A stretch of 9,088 nt of DNA from an uncultured Lachnospiraceae bacterium (GCA_947175285.1 CAMWMM010000171.1:1-9088); one strand, 5' to 3'; positions 1-7,369 are shown, counted from the first letter of the stretch. Notes: generated by a model not told the origin, from the letters alone. A program made the numbers and translations.

Positions 1-359
1 ATATGTTGTATGTAGAACGCGTACGCAAATATGCCGGACAGCCTGATATCACACTTGATGAGGCAGTCAACCGTGCCGTTGACGAATGTATCAAAGAGAA
101 TATATTAGCAGATTTTCTGCGAAAAAACCGAGCGGAGGCAATTCATATGAGCATATTTGAATATGATGAAGAGCGTGAATTAGCATTATTACGAAAAGAT
201 GAATATAATGCCGGCAGAGAAGCTGGCAGGGAAGTCGGAATCAGGGAAGGCATTGAAAGCATCGTACTCCGTATGCTGTCGGCGGGAACTTATTCATTAG
301 AAGAAATCGCCCATATTTCAGGGATGGATATAGAAGCTGTAGAAAATTTAAAAATCTAG
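1..359 (+). CDS. Rpn-family recombination-promoting nuclease / PD-(D/E)XK transposase-like protein, C-terminal part (5' end outside the window)
   Basis: The frame is open to the left edge; the first full codon is at base 3 and happens to be ATG, but this is probably internal. The visible 118 residues match the C-terminal part of Rpn/PD-(D/E)XK nuclease-family transposase-like proteins, which are common in Lachnospiraceae. An acidic and basic helical stretch leads into a Gly-Arg/Glu hinge (AGREAGREVGIREG, about residues 70-83), followed by a small helix-turn-helix-like tail (SLEEIAHISGMDIEAVENL). The nuclease core would lie upstream and cannot be judged here. The family is linked to RecA-independent recombination or DNA cleavage. 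The gene runs opposite to everything else in the window, and its TAG stop overlaps the stop of the convergent deacetylase gene. Family assignment rests on the hinge and tail pattern only. Confidence 0.72.
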   Translation, partial: MLYVERVRKYAGQPDITLDEAVNRAVDECIKENILADFLRKNRAEAIHMSIFEYDEERELALLRKDEYNAGREAGREVGIREGIESIVLRMLSAGTYSLEEIAHISGMDIEAVENLKI

Positions 360-1303
360 TTCTTTATCTGCCGCCCCTCATAGTTCATATGAAAATCCTC
401 CCGGTAAATCAGTTCTGAAATGGGAACAATTTCATATCCCTGTTCTTCTAACTTGGTAATCAGTGTCTCCAGCGCCTGTGCCGTATATTCCGCTCCGTTA
501 TGGCAGAGAATGATACTGCCGTTTCCGAGATTCTTGTGGTTCATTACGGTTTCAATAATGTTCTCTAATCCCTCATTTTTCCAGTCCAGGCTGTCTACAT
601 CCCATTGAATCGCATAATATTCACAATCTTTCGCCACATTTATGACGCCATTGTCATAATCTCCGTAAGGCGGTCTGAATAAAAACATATCATAACCGGT
701 AAGTTCTTTTACTTTCCGGTGTACTGCCATCAGTTCCTCTGTTTTTTCCTCATCGGAGAGCTCGCTCATATTCTTATGATTTTCGCTGTGATTGCCTAAA
801 TCATGACCTGCATCCAGAATTGCCTTTACATCCTCCGGATAACTTTCTACCCATCCGCCGGTCATAAAGAAAGTCACATGGAGATCATGTTCCTTTAAAA
901 TAGAAAGAATTTCCTGCGTATCTTCATTTCCCCAAGCAGCATCGAAGCTGAGAGCCACTTTCTTTTCCTCCGTATCCACGCAGTAAATAGGCAGTTCTCT
1001 TCCTCCCACGTTATTATCCATCGTTGTTACATCTCCGAAAGCGCGCTCTTCCTGCTGTGCTTCGCTCTGCTCGCTGTCGTCTGTCTGCGCGACATTTTCA
1101 TCCTGTGTATCATTCTCCGACTGCGTGTCTTCTTCTGGTTTTACACTGCTCTCTGCCAGTGTGCTGCCATCTTCCTGTGTGTCGTTTTCCAACTCCGTGC
1201 CAATTCCGGTTTCCTCTAATGCCTGTTCGCTTCCGTCCTTCTGCCCGCAGCCTGTTAAAACCGCTGCCAGCAAAACAGCCAGTATCATTTGTCTCTTCTT
1301 CAT
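356..1303 (-). CDS. NodB-type polysaccharide deacetylase lipoprotein
   Basis: A 315-residue secreted lipoprotein predicted to remove acetyl groups from an envelope or peptidoglycan N-acetyl sugar. Residues 1-18 form a lipoprotein signal with lipobox LTGC, so Cys19 would be the lipidated N-terminus. Residues 20-90 are an Asp/Glu/Gln/Ser-rich tether with imperfect ENDTQ repeats. The NodB domain covers about 115-300. Motif 1 is SFDAAWG (119-125, Asp121), motif 2 HSENH (172-176, the metal histidines), motif 3 RPPYG (210-214), motif 4 DVDSLDW (235-241), and motif 5 LCHN with His268. Motif 1 lacks the second Asp of the classical TFDDG; the SFDAAWG form is, as far as I recall, usual in the clostridial/PdaB-like branch. 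An AAGG sequence lies 13 bases before the ATG. A 44-residue membrane ORF ends 19 bases upstream. The substrate cannot be told from sequence. Confidence 0.9.
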   Translation of the reverse strand: MKKRQMILAVLLAAVLTGCGQKDGSEQALEETGIGTELENDTQEDGSTLAESSVKPEEDTQSENDTQDENVAQTDDSEQSEAQQEERAFGDVTTMDNNVGGRELPIYCVDTEEKKVALSFDAAWGNEDTQEILSILKEHDLHVTFFMTGGWVESYPEDVKAILDAGHDLGNHSENHKNMSELSDEEKTEELMAVHRKVKELTGYDMFLFRPPYGDYDNGVINVAKDCEYYAIQWDVDSLDWKNEGLENIIETVMNHKNLGNGSIILCHNGAEYTAQALETLITKLEEQGYEIVPISELIYREDFHMNYEGRQIKN

Positions 1304-1322
1304 TATAATATTCTTACCTTTC

Positions 1323-1457
1323 TCATTTTATCAAAGATTGAAATGTAAAAAACACAACAATTCCAATCATAATAATCCATAATATGATGCTGCATGCCTT
1401 TAGCATTTTTTTCTTATCACTTTTATTCTCTCCACCGATATACATTTCCGTATACAT
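1323..1457 (-). CDS. Small single-span membrane protein, 44 aa (hypothetical)
   Basis: A short ORF from ATG at 1457 to TGA at 1323. It has a polar, Lys-rich N-terminus (NKSDKKK, residues 11-17), then about 20 hydrophobic residues (21-40, including SIILWIIMIGIVVFF) and a short tail ending SLIK. The charge pattern predicts one membrane helix with the N-terminus inside. An in-frame TGA sits just upstream of the first ATG, and AGAGG lies 10 bases before that ATG. A second ATG at 1445 and a third at 1406 would give 40 or 27 residues. Its stop is 19 bases before the deacetylase ATG, so the two genes may be co-translated. I do not recognise a family. A hydrophobic ORF can arise by chance in AT-rich DNA, hence modest confidence. 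Confidence 0.45.
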   Translation of the reverse strand: MYTEMYIGGENKSDKKKMLKACSIILWIIMIGIVVFFTFQSLIK

Positions 1458-1489
1458 ACCTCATCAGCCTCTTTCTCATAAATCTGGAT

Positions 1490-1517
1490 GAAGAATGCCG
1501 CATTTTAGGCATTCTTC
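1490..1517. other. Perfect 10-bp inverted repeat (hairpin) in the spacer
   Basis: GAAGAATGCC (1490-1499) and GGCATTCTTC (1508-1517) are exact reverse complements around an 8-base AT-rich loop. No T-run follows on either strand, so this is not a classical intrinsic terminator. It sits directly beside the three-way-junction element. On the minus strand it would lie in the leader of the small ORF and deacetylase or in the 3' tail of the CapA-like mRNA. Confidence 0.7.
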
Positions 1518-1518
1518 G

Positions 1519-1569
1519 ATGTGAAAAGGCATCCCTGATGCCTAGAAGTCCCAGAACTTCTCTTCACAT
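1519..1569. other. Compact three-way-junction fold (possible structured RNA or palindromic element)
   Basis: An outer stem ATGTGAA (1519-1525) / TTCACAT (1563-1569) encloses two hairpins. The first is AGGCATC / GATGCCT (1527-1533 / 1537-1543, loop CCT). The second is AGAAGT / ACTTCT (1544-1549 / 1556-1561, six-base loop). All 20 pairs are Watson-Crick, and only one unpaired base remains at two of the three junctions and none at the third. This was read directly from the sequence. Whether it acts as RNA (leader, 3' UTR or attenuator) or as a mobile REP-like palindrome is unknown, and I do not recognise it as a known riboswitch. The strand is undecided; neighbouring genes favour transcription on minus. 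Confidence 0.6.
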
Positions 1570-1570
1570 T

Positions 1571-1666
1571 ATTTTACACCCCATTTGCATCAAAGTTTCA
1601 TCATTTTTGCATCATTTTTGCATCATTTTCATTTTTTTAAATATTTTTTGAGAAATAAGATAGGCA
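1571..1666. promoter_or_regulatory. AT-rich spacer with 11-base direct repeats and phased A-tracts
   Basis: CATCATTTTTG occurs twice in perfect tandem (1599-1609, 1610-1620), followed by a third, shortened copy (1621-1630). The T-runs at 1604, 1615 and 1626 are spaced 11 bases apart, about one helical turn, and more T-runs follow at 1632-1638 and 1644-1649. Phased A-tracts usually bend DNA and are often found upstream of promoters or act as regulator sites. On the minus strand a poor promoter-like pair follows (TTGATG at 1593-1588, TAATGT at 1571-1566, 16-base spacer). No hairpin terminator for the CapA-like gene is visible here. A regulatory role is inferred. Confidence 0.35.
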
Positions 1667-3127
1667 TCAAGAGAATGTCACTGCATATCCACCGTCTTTA
1701 TTGCGTGTGATTGTCAGTGGCTGTAATGTATATTCCGTAATCCGGCAGCCCTCCGGTGTAAGAGATACGGTGAAAGCTGCCATGCCGCCTTTTACACAGG
1801 ATTCCTCCTGCTGCGCGCTGATAAAATTGCCGATGGAATAGTAAATCAGCATTTCATGACCGCTTTCGTCTGTAAGAATAGTATAAGGCTGAAGCGCGTG
1901 CGGATGCGTACCGACAACCACATCCACTTCACATTCCAGAAATATCTGCGCCCACTTCTGCTGAAATTCATCGGCATCTTCTGCGTATTCCGTTCCCCAA
2001 TGGGCAAAAACAATAATAAAATCCGTTTCCGCTTCTGCCTTTGCAATATCTTCCCTGATTTTATCTTCATTTTCTAATAAATGCACCATATACGGATTTT
2101 CTTCCGGTATTCTAATGCCGTTCGTGCCATAGGTATAGTTGAACAATGCAAAACGGATTCCGTTTCTTGTCACAATCTCATAGGGTTTTTCTTCTTTCTC
2201 ATCCGCAGATTGTATGCCAAGACATATCACATCATGTTCCTCAAAAAAATCCTTTGTCGTCTGAACGCCCGCACTTCCTTTGTCAAGCGCATGATTGGTC
2301 GCACAGGTCACAATGTCAAATCCGGCATCCGCAATCGCCTCTCCTACCTCAATCGGTGTGCCGAACCTCGGATAGTCGCTGTACATCGCCGGATTGTCCG
2401 TAAGCGGCGTTTCCTGATTAATGACAGAAATGTCACTTTCCTTAATCTGCTCCCTGATATTTTCATATAAAAAGTCGAATGACCCGCTTCCCTGCAGTCC
2501 GTATCTGTATATTGGTTCATGAATCAGATTATCTCCGAATACTACAAATGAAACATCCGTATCCTCTTTTGCAAATCCCCAGGAATCCCAAATCCAGCTA
2601 GTGCTTTGCCCGTCCGGCTCTGTCAGCCAAAGGCAGCTGCCGTGTGTCGCTCTCTCCCGCACACACATTTCGGCAACATCCTGTCCAATATATGACGACA
2701 TCCATTTCGGTTTTATTTTATCTTCCTGATACTCATATACAAAGAGATGCTGCGACCATTTCGATTCATCTTTTTCAACCCAGAAGGGTCTGTGACTGCC
2801 ATACCGTCCTATTTTCCAACAAAGCAGCAGCAATTCCTCCTCATTATCATTGTCAATATCGGCAGAAATGACCGACTGCACTTTCAGATTTCCCGGGGAA
2901 GTCCATATAAGCGCATCCCCCTGTAAAATACGGACTTCTTTTCCTTTCAGCACAATTTCGTATTTTCCCTGTACCGCCGGAAAATCCTCATTTTGCCACA
3001 TAATCCAGCGTGGCAGAAAGAAGCCGTCTTTCCATAAAAGAAGAAAAACGGCTCCTGCACTTAATATCGCTATAAAAATAATACTGATTCTAATAACTGT
3101 CTTTTTCAAAATTTTATTCCTACTCAT
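1667..3127 (-). CDS. CapA-family (PGA_cap) metallophosphatase-like protein with extra N-terminal domain, membrane-anchored
   Basis: A 486-residue protein. An N-terminal hydrophobic helix (about 11-32) without a clear cleavage site anchors it, with the rest outside. Residues 50-190 form an extra domain with a calcium-loop-like DIDNDNEEEL (about 90-99) and blade-like strands rich in Trp and Tyr, resembling FG-GAP/VCBS propeller repeats. From about 190 to the end it is CapA/PGA_cap, a calcineurin-like fold, with GDNLIH (198-203), NQE (237-239), NH (278-279), HWG (376-378), THPH (407-410) and YSIGNF (430-435). Relatives take part in poly-gamma-glutamate or other envelope polymer synthesis, but no CapB or CapC homologue is here, so the substrate is open. 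The chosen ATG at 3127 overlaps the DUF3160 gene by 8 bases and lacks a good ribosome binding site, which points to translational coupling. A start at 3208 would remain inside the upstream gene and place 27 residues before the anchor. Confidence 0.88.
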   Translation of the reverse strand: MSRNKILKKTVIRISIIFIAILSAGAVFLLLWKDGFFLPRWIMWQNEDFPAVQGKYEIVLKGKEVRILQGDALIWTSPGNLKVQSVISADIDNDNEEELLLLCWKIGRYGSHRPFWVEKDESKWSQHLFVYEYQEDKIKPKWMSSYIGQDVAEMCVRERATHGSCLWLTEPDGQSTSWIWDSWGFAKEDTDVSFVVFGDNLIHEPIYRYGLQGSGSFDFLYENIREQIKESDISVINQETPLTDNPAMYSDYPRFGTPIEVGEAIADAGFDIVTCATNHALDKGSAGVQTTKDFFEEHDVICLGIQSADEKEEKPYEIVTRNGIRFALFNYTYGTNGIRIPEENPYMVHLLENEDKIREDIAKAEAETDFIIVFAHWGTEYAEDADEFQQKWAQIFLECEVDVVVGTHPHALQPYTILTDESGHEMLIYYSIGNFISAQQEESCVKGGMAAFTVSLTPEGCRITEYTLQPLTITRNKDGGYAVTFS

Positions 3128-5417
3128 AATGATATCGATAACTATCCGTCCAGTCCGGCTGCTCGAATGTATTGTCATAATTGTAGTATCCCTCTTCGTC
3201 CGGAGCAATACCCATCAACTGGCGCCACTTTGCATCCGTCAACCGGTCTTCCATCGGCCATGGAAATTGATAGAATGTGTATACACTTCCTCTGGCAATT
3301 TTTATCTTTCCCGCCACATTTACAACAACATAAATGTTAGACGGATTTCCTGTTGCAGCCTCTAATACCGTACCGTTCGGGTCTGTCGCAATATCCACAA
3401 CAAGCGCCGCCGGAAATTCCTGTGCATTAACCGAATCAGCTTCACCTTTCAATGCCTCATACCAGAAATGCTCGATATTACCGCCATATGTCCTGATAAA
3501 CTCACATTCATTATCTGTCAGGTCTTCGTTTTGCAATTCTTTGACCGATATAGTCAGTAGCTGTTCTGCCATCTGTGAAAGCCTCGATAGGTTCTCTTCA
3601 TCTTCCGCATCCAGCATACCATATCCTTTCAATCCCCATGCTGTCTGCTCTGCAAGATGGATAAATCTTTCATACACAAGAGGTTCCGGTTCCACATATC
3701 CCCTGTCATCGGGTATTTCTTCATATCCATCACCGCCCATTTCGGCTAATACCTGTTTGGAATACAGAATTGTATCATGTTTCAGTTCCGTAAAGCTGCC
3801 CGCAAAACATTCCAAGTCTTTCTTCATCCATTCTTCACTCTGCATAAAGACAGGATATCCCTCGCCTTTCACGTTAAGCAGCGGACGAAGCGTATACAGC
3901 CAGCCCGCATACAGGCTTGCCGTCCACAGAGGATTGTTTTCCTCTGAGAGTTTCTCCCGCAGTTTATTCATATTTTCCATGTAGCCTTCATATCCCGTTT
4001 CTCCGTTTTCTTCCAGAATATGAAGCGCCGTGTCACTGCCAAGCGCCGCCGGTACGTCGAGTACATCCGGAAGCATACGGATATCACCCGCGCTGTTTTT
4101 CTTGACATCACTGTAAATAAGTTTTTGCATAATAGAAGCATCTATCGTGAAACGCTGTCCCATAAAGCGAAAACCGGAGATTACATTATCTTCTCCCTGT
4201 ACAATCGGAATGGAATTGATTTGCGGCACAGGAAGCGCTGCCGTCAGCTTATGGAAGTTCTCAAATGCTTCTTTATCCGAAAGCAGACTTTTCAACGTCA
4301 CGCCATCCCCATACACCTGATAAATCGCCGGTGCATATTCATATACGCCTAAGTCATCACTTTCCCCTGCAAAAAAAGAAGTCACGGTATAAACAGCCTG
4401 CCACATTTCATATGCCTGTTCATCCTCAGCAAGCGCAAGCGTTATTAAAAGCGCGCTTCTGTCCATCTCCTCCGAGCCTTGCTCAAAGTGAATTCTGCCG
4501 TACCACATCATAGCCTTGAAATATTTTTCAAGCCTCTCATCACCTTCATAATAACCACGCGGAATATACTGTGTGTAATCCTCTTCATCTCCGGTTATTC
4601 CGGAATATTGAATACCCTCCGCCTGCTCAATCATGGCAAGTTCATTTTGAACGATATCCGCCACATCATCAGGTATCTCTGCATTCTCGTCCAGGAGCTT
4701 TGCTCCCACGCCGAAAAACGCGACATTGCGTTTTGCCGCACTCTCCCATTCGCTTCCTTTTAATGCTTCATATTGCCTGATGCTGTCAGCAAGCATTTTT
4801 TTGCTCAACTGTTCCAGTGTATCCGAAAGATAACCTTTTTCCATATTTTTTAATAAATGTGAAAAATATAAATGATAGGTATGCATCAGGGAATCCACGG
4901 TTACAAAATTCGGAATCTGAGCATACCTGTTCGTTTCATAGATTTGAAAAAACTCACGTCCGGCACTCCCGCTTACAACAAAACCATTCTCCGCAATCAT
5001 GGATGCCAATTCATCATCAAAATAAAACTGCCAGAGATTCTCCACGTTACTCAAATCCGGCGCAATCGTATATGGCTCCACACATGGCGTAACATTCACG
5101 CTGCCTGCGCCCATATCCACGATTAACTGCGGTCTTTTTCCGTCCAACAGTCCGACATATACTTCCGGAGATATTTCCGCCACTTTTCCATCCGGTTCTG
5201 CCTGTTCTGCCGGTGTCGTCTGCTCTGCCGACGCTGCTTGTTCTGACTGCTCTATCGGCGCTGCCTGTGTATCAGAAGATGCGGCTTCACTCTGTTCCGA
5301 AGATGCCGTATCCTGATTCACATCGCTCCCATTCTCCGCCTCCTGCGCCGCACATGCGGTCAAAAGGCTCAACGATAACAGCAGTGCAATGACTTGCCTG
5401 CTTCTTCGCTTTCTCAT
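3120..5417 (-). CDS. DUF3160 domain-containing lipoprotein
   Basis: About 765 residues. Residues 1-21 form a lipoprotein signal (basic start, Leu-rich core) with lipobox LTAC, so Cys22 would be lipidated. Residues 23-80 are a Ser/Glu/Gln/Ala-rich tether with repeated EQ pairs. The rest is DUF3160, recognised by VTVDSLMHTYHLYF (about 172-185), YIPRGYY (284-290), YFKAMMWYGR (299-308) and the closing RGSVYTFYQF block (about 709-718). The family's function is unknown; the signal places it on the outer face of the membrane. The start is the second of two adjacent ATGs, with GGGGG six bases upstream; starts at ATG 5420 or GTG 5435 are possible. It begins 22 bases after the AICAR formyltransferase stop and overlaps the CapA-like gene, so the three are probably on one mRNA. 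The family call is firm, the role is not. Confidence 0.9.
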   Translation of the reverse strand: MRKRRSRQVIALLLSLSLLTACAAQEAENGSDVNQDTASSEQSEAASSDTQAAPIEQSEQAASAEQTTPAEQAEPDGKVAEISPEVYVGLLDGKRPQLIVDMGAGSVNVTPCVEPYTIAPDLSNVENLWQFYFDDELASMIAENGFVVSGSAGREFFQIYETNRYAQIPNFVTVDSLMHTYHLYFSHLLKNMEKGYLSDTLEQLSKKMLADSIRQYEALKGSEWESAAKRNVAFFGVGAKLLDENAEIPDDVADIVQNELAMIEQAEGIQYSGITGDEEDYTQYIPRGYYEGDERLEKYFKAMMWYGRIHFEQGSEEMDRSALLITLALAEDEQAYEMWQAVYTVTSFFAGESDDLGVYEYAPAIYQVYGDGVTLKSLLSDKEAFENFHKLTAALPVPQINSIPIVQGEDNVISGFRFMGQRFTIDASIMQKLIYSDVKKNSAGDIRMLPDVLDVPAALGSDTALHILEENGETGYEGYMENMNKLREKLSEENNPLWTASLYAGWLYTLRPLLNVKGEGYPVFMQSEEWMKKDLECFAGSFTELKHDTILYSKQVLAEMGGDGYEEIPDDRGYVEPEPLVYERFIHLAEQTAWGLKGYGMLDAEDEENLSRLSQMAEQLLTISVKELQNEDLTDNECEFIRTYGGNIEHFWYEALKGEADSVNAQEFPAALVVDIATDPNGTVLEAATGNPSNIYVVVNVAGKIKIARGSVYTFYQFPWPMEDRLTDAKWRQLMGIAPDEEGYYNYDNTFEQPDWTDSYRYHYE

Positions 5418-5423
5418 CATAAT

Positions 5424-5428
5424 CCCCC
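5424..5428 (-). promoter_or_regulatory. Ribosome binding site that decides the DUF3160 start
   Basis: GGGGG on the minus strand lies six bases before the second ATG (5417) and three before the first (5420). The GTG at 5435 is upstream of it and has no ribosome binding site of its own. This favours 5417. Confidence 0.5.
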
Positions 5429-5439
5429 ATTTCACATTT

Positions 5440-6621
5440 TTAGTGATGGAACAGTCTGATTCCGGTAAAGCACATCACCATGCCGTATTTATTACATGTT
5501 TCAATCACGTTATCATCTCTGACGGATCCGCCCGGCTGCGCTATATATTTTACGCCGCTCTTATAAGCGCGTTCTATATTGTCTCCAAACGGGAAGAACG
5601 CATCGGAACCCAGCGCAACATCACTCATGCCGTCTAACCATGCGCGTTTTTCCTCTCTTGTAAATCTTTCAGGCTTTACTTTGAAAATTTTTTGCCATGC
5701 GCCTTCGGCAAGCACATCCATATCATCCTCGCCGATATATAAGTCAATCGCATTATCTCTGTCAGCGCGCCCGATGCCGTCTGTAAACTGCAAGCCCAAT
5801 ACTTTCGGTGACTGACGTAAATACCAGTTGTCCGCTTTAGAACCCGCAAGTCTGGTACAGTGGATTCTGGACTGCTGCCCTGCGCCGATACCGATTGCCT
5901 GTCCGCCTTTTACATAGCAGACAGAGTTAGACTGCGTATATTTTAAAGTAATCATGGCAATGGCAAGGTCAATCTTTGCCTGCTCCGGTAACTCTTTTGC
6001 ATCTGTGACGATTTTACTGAAAAAGTCCTCGTCAATCTTTAATTCGTTTCTGCCCTGCTCAAAGCTGATGCCGTATACCTGTTTCACTTCAATCGGCGCC
6101 GGAATATAAGAAGGGTCGATTTCAATCACGTTATAGTTTCCTTTTTTCTTGGCTTTTAAGATTTCCAACGCCTCCGGCTCATACCCCGGCGCAATGACGC
6201 CGTCGGAAACTTCTCTCTTGATAATTTTAGCGGTAGCTGTGTCACACACATCGGATAAAGAGATAAAATCGCCAAAAGAAGACATTCTGTCCGCACCGCG
6301 CGCCCTCGCATACGCATTTGCAAGCGGTGTAAACTCGATATCCAAATCATCTACCCAGTATATTTTTTTCTCTACATCGGAAAGCGGAAGACCTACTGCC
6401 GCCCCTGCAGGTGATACATGCTTAAAAGAAGCTGCTGCCGGAAGTCCTGTCGCTGTCTTTAATTCCTTTACAAGCTGCCAGCCGTTAAAAGCGTCCAGAA
6501 AATTGATGTAACCCGGCTTGCCGTTTAATACGGTAATCGGCAGTTCACTTCCGTCCTCCATGTAAATTCTGGATGGCTTCTGATTCGGATTACATCCATA
6601 TTTTAATTCCAATTCTTTCAT
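5440..6621 (-). CDS. purH: Stand-alone AICAR formyltransferase (AICARFT domain of PurH, no cyclohydrolase domain)
   Basis: Transfers a formyl group from 10-formyl-tetrahydrofolate to AICAR, giving FAICAR, the penultimate step of IMP synthesis in the cytoplasm. At 393 residues it contains only the transformylase half. The KHVSPAGAAVG block (67-77) carries the Lys-His pair, QSNSVCYVKGGQ (230-241) the conserved Asn, and SDAFFPFGDN (339-348) the conserved Asp; it closes with FTGIRLFHH. The N-terminal methylglyoxal-synthase-like IMP cyclohydrolase domain of usual bifunctional PurH (about 510-530 residues) is absent, and the neighbouring PurO-type enzyme supplies that activity. The start is the ATG at 6621 with GGAG seven bases upstream, 28 bases after the purO stop. 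Purine-responsive control would be expected, but no operator is visible within the spacer. Confidence 0.94.
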   Translation of the reverse strand: MKELELKYGCNPNQKPSRIYMEDGSELPITVLNGKPGYINFLDAFNGWQLVKELKTATGLPAAASFKHVSPAGAAVGLPLSDVEKKIYWVDDLDIEFTPLANAYARARGADRMSSFGDFISLSDVCDTATAKIIKREVSDGVIAPGYEPEALEILKAKKKGNYNVIEIDPSYIPAPIEVKQVYGISFEQGRNELKIDEDFFSKIVTDAKELPEQAKIDLAIAMITLKYTQSNSVCYVKGGQAIGIGAGQQSRIHCTRLAGSKADNWYLRQSPKVLGLQFTDGIGRADRDNAIDLYIGEDDMDVLAEGAWQKIFKVKPERFTREEKRAWLDGMSDVALGSDAFFPFGDNIERAYKSGVKYIAQPGGSVRDDNVIETCNKYGMVMCFTGIRLFHH

Positions 6622-6649
6622 CTTAACTCTCCATTTCTAATTTTTCAGC

Positions 6650-7363
6650 CTACGAATTTTTATTGAGTATCCGCGTCTCGTATTTTCCGGTCTCAATCTC
6701 AATATATCTGACAAACAGAGACACTTTGTTCTCCTCATTTAAGTTATTCCATATCATCTGCGTAAAGCTGTCGATATCGCCTTCTATGCCGACCCATGTC
6801 GGTTCTCCCTCGAAGCTTGGCAGCGGATTGCCGTCTCCCATATAGGTATGGATAAAATGTCCTTCGCCTGCAATAGGATTTTCATAAGCAAACGTATAAC
6901 GGTTACATGCATCCGGATTGCCGTTATTGCTCTTTAAGATGGACATTGCATAATTATAGCTGCCGTTTTCCAAGTGCATAATACCGGAAATACGAGGCGT
7001 ATAATTCGGTCCATCCGGCTCGTAAGTTCTTGTCCGAAGCGCCTGCTCAAAAGTCTGCTGCTTGTCCATCAGTTCATAAATCGTATCTGTCTGATCGCCG
7101 TTAGTTACTATCGTTTTATTGCCCAATACCCTGACCGGCGCGTAAATAACAAGACTGGGGTCTTCTAACTTGGCAGGGTCATATGCCTGTGTTCTGATGC
7201 CCTCACCTTCCGTCACAAAAACACGGTTTCTGCTGTTTACACTCCTGCCCATGATAAAGTAAGCGGTAACGGCATACTTTCCATCCACAGACTTGCCAAT
7301 CACAATACCTCTGCCTGGATATGTATTAGAAGACAATTCCTGTGCCAATGATTTCTTTTCCAT
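6650..7363 (-). CDS. purO: IMP cyclohydrolase, PurO type
   Basis: Closes the ring of FAICAR to give IMP, the last step of de novo purine synthesis. The 237-residue protein matches the archaeal-type IMP cyclohydrolase family (IMP_cyclohyd), with YPGRGIVIG (15-23), FIMGRSVNSRNRVF (36-49), VTNGDQTD (86-93), EPDGPNYTPRISG (115-127) and GEGHFIHTY (166-174). It is unrelated in fold to the cyclohydrolase half of PurH. Archaeal PurO is about 200 residues, so this form is slightly longer. The start is the ATG at 7363 with GGAGG six bases upstream; the longer frame to 7507 runs through the intergenic hairpins and into guaB and is rejected. It lies between guaB and the stand-alone formyltransferase, whose product it uses. 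Confidence 0.9.
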   Translation of the reverse strand: MEKKSLAQELSSNTYPGRGIVIGKSVDGKYAVTAYFIMGRSVNSRNRVFVTEGEGIRTQAYDPAKLEDPSLVIYAPVRVLGNKTIVTNGDQTDTIYELMDKQQTFEQALRTRTYEPDGPNYTPRISGIMHLENGSYNYAMSILKSNNGNPDACNRYTFAYENPIAGEGHFIHTYMGDGNPLPSFEGEPTWVGIEGDIDSFTQMIWNNLNEENKVSLFVRYIEIETGKYETRILNKNS

Positions 7364-7369
7364 ATTAAT

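Noticed and set aside
1566..1593. Sigma-70-like promoter on the minus strand in the spacer
   Set aside because: The -10 matches only 3 of 6 bases, and its expected start would fall inside the three-way junction. It is noted within the spacer entry but not called as a promoter.
1599..1630. CRISPR-like array
   Set aside because: The repeat unit is 11 bases with no spacers, so it is a short tandem repeat.
1394..1651. 85-residue plus-strand frame in the spacer
   Set aside because: It lacks a ribosome binding site, reads through the three-way junction and repeats, and shows only low-complexity Phe/Ile/His composition.
3128..3208. Longer start for the CapA-like protein
   Set aside because: The 27 extra residues are out-of-frame DUF3160 coding sequence and would precede the natural Lys-rich start of the membrane anchor.
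2850..3365. Long plus-strand frames opposite DUF3160 and CapA-like genes (also 3334-3984)
   Set aside because: They are antisense shadows of clear genes, with Ser/Arg/His-rich composition and no recognisable domains.
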